Source of the DNA: Granulicatella adiacens
GTDB lineage: Bacteria > Bacillota > Bacilli > Lactobacillales > Aerococcaceae
Reading direction: 5' to 3'
Assembly: GCA_018364485.1 (NCBI GenBank)
Contig: JAGZLX010000015.1
Span: 1-29,567, forward strand
Length of the DNA: 29,567 nucleotides
Numbering within the stretch: position 1 is the first letter of the stretch; every line of letters starts with the position of its first letter. Positions 23,868-29,567 of this stretch are shown here, piece after piece. The translations under genes were made by a program, and so were the position numbers. The notes below the pieces were generated by a model. That model was not told the DNA's origin. It searched no databases and saw nothing but the letters and a program-made list of their open reading frames with translations.

Positions 23868-24200
23868 GCTTAAATTCAATGGAAATTTCCAATCAGGCTT
23901 TAAAAATACGATAACAACGCGATTTGTAAAATTCTTTTGAATTTCAAAGAGATTTCATGAAAGCGAATGAAAATATGAACTTTCTAGGAAAAATAGATTT
24001 TTACATACTTCATTTTCAAAAAAAGTAGGGTTGAATTTATAAATTATTTACATTAGAATATGCGCTGTAGAAAAGATTTTAACAAATTTTATATATAGTG
24101 TGAATTGTGTAGAAAGTATGAAATCTGTTGCGTCTTTTCGAGCTGTCTTGTTTGTGAAATCACGAACAAAAATAAAATAAAAAGAAAAGGAAGTGTCCAA
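23868..24200 (+). promoter_or_regulatory. A/T-rich upstream region and promoter of the adhesin gene
   Basis: These 333 bases hold no gene. A promoter candidate is TTGAAT (24031-24036), a 17-base spacer and TAGAAT (24054-24059), giving a leader of about 135 bases. Within the leader TTGTTTGTG (24148-24156) pairs with CACGAACAA (24161-24169) around AAAT. It lacks a T-run, so it is not a terminator. AAAAGGAAG precedes the adhesin ATG at a normal distance. Confidence 0.55.
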
Positions 24201-24908
24201 ATGAAAGATATCTTTAGCAAGCGTCAACGTTTCTCATTACGTAAATTGACGATTGGCGTATGCTCAGTCTTATTAGGTACAACGATTTTTGCTACAAACG
24301 CAGTAGCAGCAGAAGAAGTATCTGCTACAGCGGCTGAAGCAACAACGACAGCGGCTGCGCCGGCAACAACCGCTGAGGCAACTACTGAGGCTGAAACAAC
24401 TGCAGCACCAGCGGCTACAGAAGAAACAACTGCAGCTCCAGCAGCGACTGAAGAAACAACTGCAACACCAGCAGCTGCAGAAGAAACAACAGCAGCTCCA
24501 GCAACAGCAGCAGGAGAAACTCCAAGAACTCGTTCTCGTCGTGCAGCTTCACAAGGAAGCGACAACTCTCCAGTAGATGTTGAAACAACTCTTAAAGCTG
24601 GCAAAACAGCAACTCCTGACATGTCAAACCCTAACGGTGCCCGTGTACAATCACGTGACATTACAGACTCTAGCTACAAAAAAGCAGATACAGATTATAC
24701 TTTCCACGTATTAGATTTAACAAGATATAATGAACGATATCATACAAATTACTACACACGTTCTTATAAACCTTTCAGTGATTCAAACAATGTCACTGTT
24801 GAATTAGTAGATAAGAATACTGGTTTAGTGATTGAAACAGTTCAAATTAATGAAACAAGTGGTCCACAAACTTCCAAAAGACAAAACAAGCCTCTAATGG
24901 AGAGTTAA
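24201..24908 (+). pseudogene. YSIRK-signal surface adhesin, 5' part before a frameshift
   Basis: The N-terminal 235 codons of a large cell-wall adhesin. The start MKDIFSKRQRFSLRKLTIG carries the YSIRK-type signal (FSLRKLTIGVCSVLLG, residues 11-26), which directs secretion at the division septum in Gram-positive cocci; cleavage is likely after AVAA. An Ala/Thr/Glu-rich segment with four exact-length 10-residue repeats follows, then an Arg-rich RTRSRRA stretch and the beginning of a folded domain. The frame ends at TAA 24906-24908, but the protein clearly continues in the frame one base back. The switch lies between 24854 and 24905, most likely loss of one T near 24872. It could be a real mutation or a sequencing error. 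Confidence 0.85.
24393..24512 (+). repeat. Four 30-base tandem repeats in the adhesin coding region
   Basis: Four copies in frame, each starting GAAACAAC, at 24393, 24423, 24453 and 24483. They encode ETTAAPAATE, ETTAAPAATE, ETTATPAAAE and ETTAAPATAA, a flexible wall-spanning type of linker right after the signal peptide. Such repeats can change in number by slippage without shifting the frame. Confidence 0.9.
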
Positions 24909-27900
24909 CTTTATATGTTAAATATGACAAGAATCCAGGAGAAAAAGGAAGAGATGGAAGTCCATTTTTACAATTCCACTGGGATATTGATCAAGTGATT
25001 CAATCATATGCGAAATTGGATCAGAGAACTCCAGAAAATGTTGCTAAAACGCAACTATATCAAGATGTATTTAATTCGCGTACAATGACGGATAAATTTA
25101 ATGCTGTAGAACCTGCGTATGATGGCCGTACAATTACAGATACAAATGCGCTTATTCCACAAGTAGTTAACAATACAACTTTATATAAAATTGTGGACAA
25201 ATCAAACCCAACCTATCAAGCTGGACGCACTGAAACATCTACACAATCGTATAAAGAAAGCGGAAAAGAAGAAGAATTAGCAAGTTATAAGATGAAAGCA
25301 ATGGAAGGACAAAACTTCAATGCTTCTGGTGTTCGTCAATTTGATGGATATCGCTTATACCAAGCCGCTGATCCAACAACTACTTCAGGATATGTAAGTT
25401 CTCCTTATAAAGTCGGAACAAAATTCATGGACGCAGACCGTTATGGCTTAAAACGTATTAAAGAAGTAGTGGACGAAGATGGTTCAGTTGTTATTCGTGT
25501 GTACTTACTTGACCCTAAACAACAATCTAAACGTTCAGATGGTACTTTGAGTACTGATGGATATATGTTGATTGCTGAAACACAGCCAATTAAACCAGGA
25601 AATGCAAATACTGAAGAATTAGCTAAAGTAAAGAGTACTTTAAATACAATTGCATTTACAGGCACCGATGGAGTTAACCATCCTAATGGAATTGAAGTTG
25701 GTTTTGATTTCCAAAAAGCAGCTGGATACACTCCTTATAAAACTGTTTTCGTACCATTCTTAGGAGATGGGATCGGACATAGCTCTCCAAATAGCCAATT
25801 AGAACGTGGCGTTAAAGGGATTGGTATTAACGTTGACTTAGTAAATACACTTGTACCATTCAAACAACCTGTTTACTACTATGAAAAGATCGAACCAGTT
25901 AAAGTGAAACCTGAATTCAAGAAAACGTTAGAAGGTCGTAACTTAGTAGACGGCGAATTCAGTTTCACAATTAAAGAACAAAAATCTTCTCCAGATGGAC
26001 ACGAAGAAACAGTTCAAAATGCTGACGGTAAAGTTTCATTCAGCGAATTAACATTCAATAAACCTGGTACTTACAAGTACAAGATTACAGAAAAAGCAGG
26101 TTCTGATGCGGATGTTGATTACGATGCAATGGAAATCACTATGACAGTTGAAGTGACTCAAGACGCTGCTGGCGTATTGAAAACTAAAGTAACATACTCT
26201 GCGGAAGGCGGCGAAACTTCTAAAGCTGACGACCAAGAGTTCAACAACTTTGTGGTACCTCCAGTATCAACTAAATTCGACTTCACTAAGAAATTAGAAG
26301 GTCGTCCATTGAAAGACCAAGAGTTTAGCTTTGTATTGAAAGATGCAGAAGGTAACGAAATCGAAACTGTGAAAAACGATGCAGACGGTAACGTTACATT
26401 TACAGCATTAAACTATGACAAGACTAAAGTGGGCGTTCACAAATATACTGTTGAAGAAGTAATCCCAGCGACAAAAGAAGATCGTATGAACTACGATACA
26501 ATGAAAGCCAACATCACTGTTACAGTGTCTAAATCTGGCCACGTTTTAACAACAGTAACAACTTATGCTTCAGAAGGCGGAAACGCTACTGGCGCGGATG
26601 ACAAAGAGTTCAATAACAAAGTAACTCCACCACCAACAACTCCAGAGTTCAAACCAGAGAAATTCGTTGTAAACAAAGAAAAATTCGATATCACTGGTGA
26701 CAAACTAATGGACGATGATAATGAGTTAACAGATGAAGTAGCAGAAACAAATGCAAACCCATATGCTGACAAATCAACAAACAACGAAGCAGAAAACATC
26801 AATGGTAAGACACTTAAAAAAGGTGACAAATTCTACTACCAAGTATGGTTAGATACAACTAAATTCACTGCAGACCAAAACATCCAATACGTTGGAATCA
26901 CTGACGATTATGAAGAAGACAAATTAGATGTGACTACAGATGGAATTAAAGTTTACGATAGCGTAACTGGTGCAGATGTAACTACTAAATTCGATATTAA
27001 AGTAGAAGACGGTAAAATCAGTGCAACTTCTAAAGCAGAATTTGTAAATGAAAACAGCGTCATCGACACAACTAAATTCGAATTCGGTCGTTACTATAAA
27101 TTTGATATCGCAGCAACAATCAAAACAACTGTTAAAGATGGTATCGATATCGAAAATACAGCGAGCCAAATCGTTCACGTATACGATCCATACAACAATA
27201 CTGTTGAAAAACCAGAAAAACCAACGCAAAAACGTGTTGTGAATATTCCAGTTTCTGTGGACTTCAACTTCACGAAGAAACTTGAAGGTCGTACGTTGAA
27301 AGACCAAGAATTCACCTTTGTATTGAAAGATGCAGAAGGTACTGAAATCGAAACTGTGAAGAACGACAAAGATGGAAACGTGAAATTCAAATCACTTGAA
27401 TTCACTAAAGATCAAGTGGGAACTCACAAATATACAATCGAAGAAGTAGCTGGAACAGATGCAACAGTAACTTACGATAAGATGAAAGCGGAAGTAACAG
27501 TTAAAGTTTCTTATGACGGAACTGCTAAAGCGTTAATTAAGAACGTGACAGACGCTCCAGATAAAGAGTTCAACAACACTGTTACACCTCCAACAACTCC
27601 TGAATTCCAACCAGAGAAATTCATCGTAAACAAAGAAAAATTCGATGTAACTGGTGATAAATTAATGGATGACGATAACGAGTTAACAGACGAATATGCT
27701 GAAACAAACGCAAACCCATACGCAGATGGAACAGATAACAACGAAGCAGAAAACTTAAATACGAAGACTGTTAAACGTGGAGATAAAGTGGTTTACCAAG
27801 TATGGTTAGACACAAACAACTTCACTGCAGCTCAAAACATCCAATCTGTAGGAATTACAGATAACTACGATGAAGCTAAATTAACTGTAGACAAAGCGAA

Positions 27901-29567
27901 CATCAAAGCTTATGACAGCAAGACTGGCGCAGAAGTAACTGATTTATTCGATATTACAGTTGAAAATGGCGTTATCACTGCAACATCTAAAGCTTCATTA
28001 CAAAAATCTTTAGGCGATGCAGAAAATACTCAAGTATTAGACACAACTAAATTCGAGTTCGGTCGCTACTATAAATTTGATATCCTAGCAACTATTAAAG
28101 ACGATGTTGTTGCTGGTTCAGATATTGAAAATACAGCAGCGCAAATCGTTCACCAATACGATCCAGCATCTAAGACTGTTAAGACTCCTGAAAAACCAAC
28201 TCAAAAACGTGTGATCAGCGTTCCTGTGACAGTTGACTTCAACTTCACTAAGAAACTTGAAGGCCGTACATTGAAAGAACAAGAGTTCAGCTTTGTATTG
28301 AAAGATGCAGAAGGTACTGAAATCGAAACAGTGAAGAACGACAAAGACGGAAACGTTAAGTTCAAATCACTTGAATTCAGTAAGAAAGAAGTAGGAACTC
28401 ACAAATACACAATCGAAGAAGTAGCTGGAACAGATGCGACAGTGACTTACGATACAATGAAAGCTGAAGTAACCATTGAAGTTAACTATGACGGAACTGC
28501 TAAAGTTCTTACAACTAAGGTTAAAGATGCTACAGATAAAGAGTTCAACAACACTGTAACTCCTCCAGAAACTCCAGAGTTCAAACCAGAGAAATTCATC
28601 GTAAACAAAGAAAAATTCGATATAACTGGCGATAAACTAGTGGATGACGATAAAGAGTTAACAGATAAAGTTGCAGATACAAATGCGAACCCGTATGTTG
28701 ATGATGCAAGCAACAACGAAGCAGAAAACTTAAATACGAAGACTGTTAAACGTGGCGACAAATTAGTATACCAAGTATGGTTAGACACAACTAAATTTGA
28801 CGCAGCAAACAAAGACTACATCCAATCAGTTGGTATTACTGACGATTACGATGAAGCGAAATTAACAGTGGAAGCTGCAAACGTGAAAGCTTATGACAGC
28901 GTAACAGGTGAAGATGTAACTGATAAATTCGACATCACTGTGAATAATGGTGTTGTAACAGCAACATCTAAAGCTTCATTACAAAAATCTTTAGGCGATG
29001 CTGAAAATACTCAAGTATTAGATACTACTAAATTTGCATTCGGTCGCTACTATAAATTTGATATCGTAGCAACGGTGAAAGAAGATGTAACACCTGGTGC
29101 TGATATTGAAAATACTGCGGTTCAAGTAGTAAACCAATACGACCCAACATCTAAGACTGTTAAGACTCCAGAAAAACCAACTCAAAAACGTGTTGTAAAC
29201 ATTCCAGTTGAAGTAGAATTTAACTTCACTAAGAAATTACAAGGTCGTGAGTTGAAAGACCAAGAGTTCAGCTTTGTATTGAAAGATGCAGAAGGTACTG
29301 AAATCGAAACAGTGAAGAACGATAAAGACGGAAACGTTAAGTTCAAAGCTTTAGCATTCAACAAAAACCAAGCTGGAACATACAAATACACTATCGAAGA
29401 GGTTGCTGGATCTGACGCAACAGTTACTTACGATAAGATGAAAGCTGAAGTTACTGTTGAAGTGAAATATGACGGAACTGCTAAAGCATTAATCACAAAA
29501 CTAACAGATGCTCCAGATAAAGAGTTCAACAACGTAGTAACTCCTCCAAATGCTCCAAACTTCAAAC
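24854..29567 (+). pseudogene. Surface adhesin, main part with isopeptide domains (runs off the window)
   Basis: This frame is open from 24854 to the window end, over 1,570 codons, and continues the 5' part after the frameshift. Up to about 25900 is a non-repeated region (possible ligand-binding domain) that I do not recognise. Then come pilin-type isopeptide linkers (Spy0128/FctA-like, each with Lys in FTKKLEGR, Glu in TIEEVAG and Asn in EFNN) at about 25913-26248, 26276-26617, 27263-27577, 28238-28552 and 29219-29533. Between the later ones lie SspB-C2-like isopeptide adhesin domains (NKEKFDITGDKL to ENTA and PEKPTQKRV) at about 26642-27241, 27599-28210 and 28574-29185. A fourth begins at 29549. 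The LPXTG end is outside the window. There is no start codon with a ribosome site of its own. Confidence 0.85.
26276..29567 (+). repeat. Tandem 325-329-residue two-domain repeats in the adhesin
   Basis: The pair of one pilin-type linker and one SspB-C2-like domain recurs with spacings of 987, 975 and 981 bases, measured at the FTKK codons (26282, 27269, 28244, 29225). Copies are very similar at the DNA level, for example around GAGAAATTCATCGTAAAC, so copy number may change by recombination. The window ends early in the fourth SspB-C2-like domain. Confidence 0.9.

Noticed and set aside
23958..23971. cre-like sequence upstream of the adhesin (TGAAAGCGAATGAA)
   Set aside because: Only 8 of 11 fixed positions match, the right half is poor, and it lies about 70 bases upstream of the likely promoter.
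24224..24661. A 145-codon minus-strand frame rich in Ala, Val and Ser opposite the adhesin linker
   Set aside because: It is the reverse of the low-complexity tandem repeat and has no independent coding signs.
24870..24890. Programmed -1 frameshifting in the adhesin gene
   Set aside because: No X XXY YYZ heptamer is in the right phase and no clear stimulatory hairpin follows; a lost base explains the switch more simply.
26563..28812. Similar minus-strand frames at 26563-26829, 27511-27741 and 28486-28812
   Set aside because: They recur because the adhesin repeats recur; they are antisense shadows without ribosome sites.

Overview
The window looks like a chromosomal segment of a low-GC Gram-positive bacterium of the order Lactobacillales. 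Supporting signs are the tmk-darA-holB-yabA cluster, an hprK-lgt-gpsA-galU-trxB run, a DUF3290/DUF421 pair, strong AGGAGG-type ribosome sites and a YSIRK-signal surface adhesin. The gene content and the adhesin modules (pilin-type and SspB-C2-type isopeptide domains) recall oral cocci such as Granulicatella or Streptococcus. A Granulicatella-like (Carnobacteriaceae) source is my best guess, made without any database search.

Layout. 1-2.5 kb: tmk, darA (c-di-AMP receptor), holB and yabA, a DNA replication and nucleotide cluster closed by a terminator. 2.5-5.7 kb: a self-contained sulfatase cassette on the + strand, made of a Cys-type sulfatase, its formylglycine-generating enzyme and a TauE/SafE exporter. 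5.8-7.8 kb: a minus-strand operon of yabB (trmN6-like), a GIY-YIG protein and rsmI. 7.9-10 kb: yvlB-yvlC-yvlD, an envelope-stress type operon. 10.07-11.15 kb: a minus-strand DUF3290-DUF421 membrane pair. 11.3-16.1 kb: hprK, lgt, gpsA, galU and trxB. 16.3-18.1 kb: a small lipoprotein, ilvE and rpmG (50 codons). 18.1-19.0 kb: about 920 bases without a protein gene, holding two large structured palindromic repeats in opposite orientation and two 137-base direct repeats. 19.0-23.8 kb: a MATE exporter overlapping an ABC multidrug exporter, then an ABC-F protein. 24.2 kb to the end: a giant YSIRK adhesin, split by a one-base frameshift near 24,872 and running off the window.

How the parts work together. 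The first operon covers dTMP phosphorylation, clamp loading and control of replication initiation. The sulfatase cassette encodes the enzyme, its obligatory activator and a likely exporter for the sulfate or sulfite released. HprK sets carbon catabolite signalling and shares its operon with lipoprotein, phospholipid and glycolipid precursor genes. The MATE-ABC pair is a two-family efflux operon. The adhesin is a stalk of alternating self-crosslinking domains.

Most notable: the two palindromic elements at 18,122-18,325 and 18,747-18,932 are diverged copies of one family, related on opposite strands. Their central hairpin shows compensatory base changes and a retained internal mismatch, which points to selection on structure. 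I could not match them to a known RNA or mobile element. No rRNA, tRNA, CRISPR array or transposase gene was seen.
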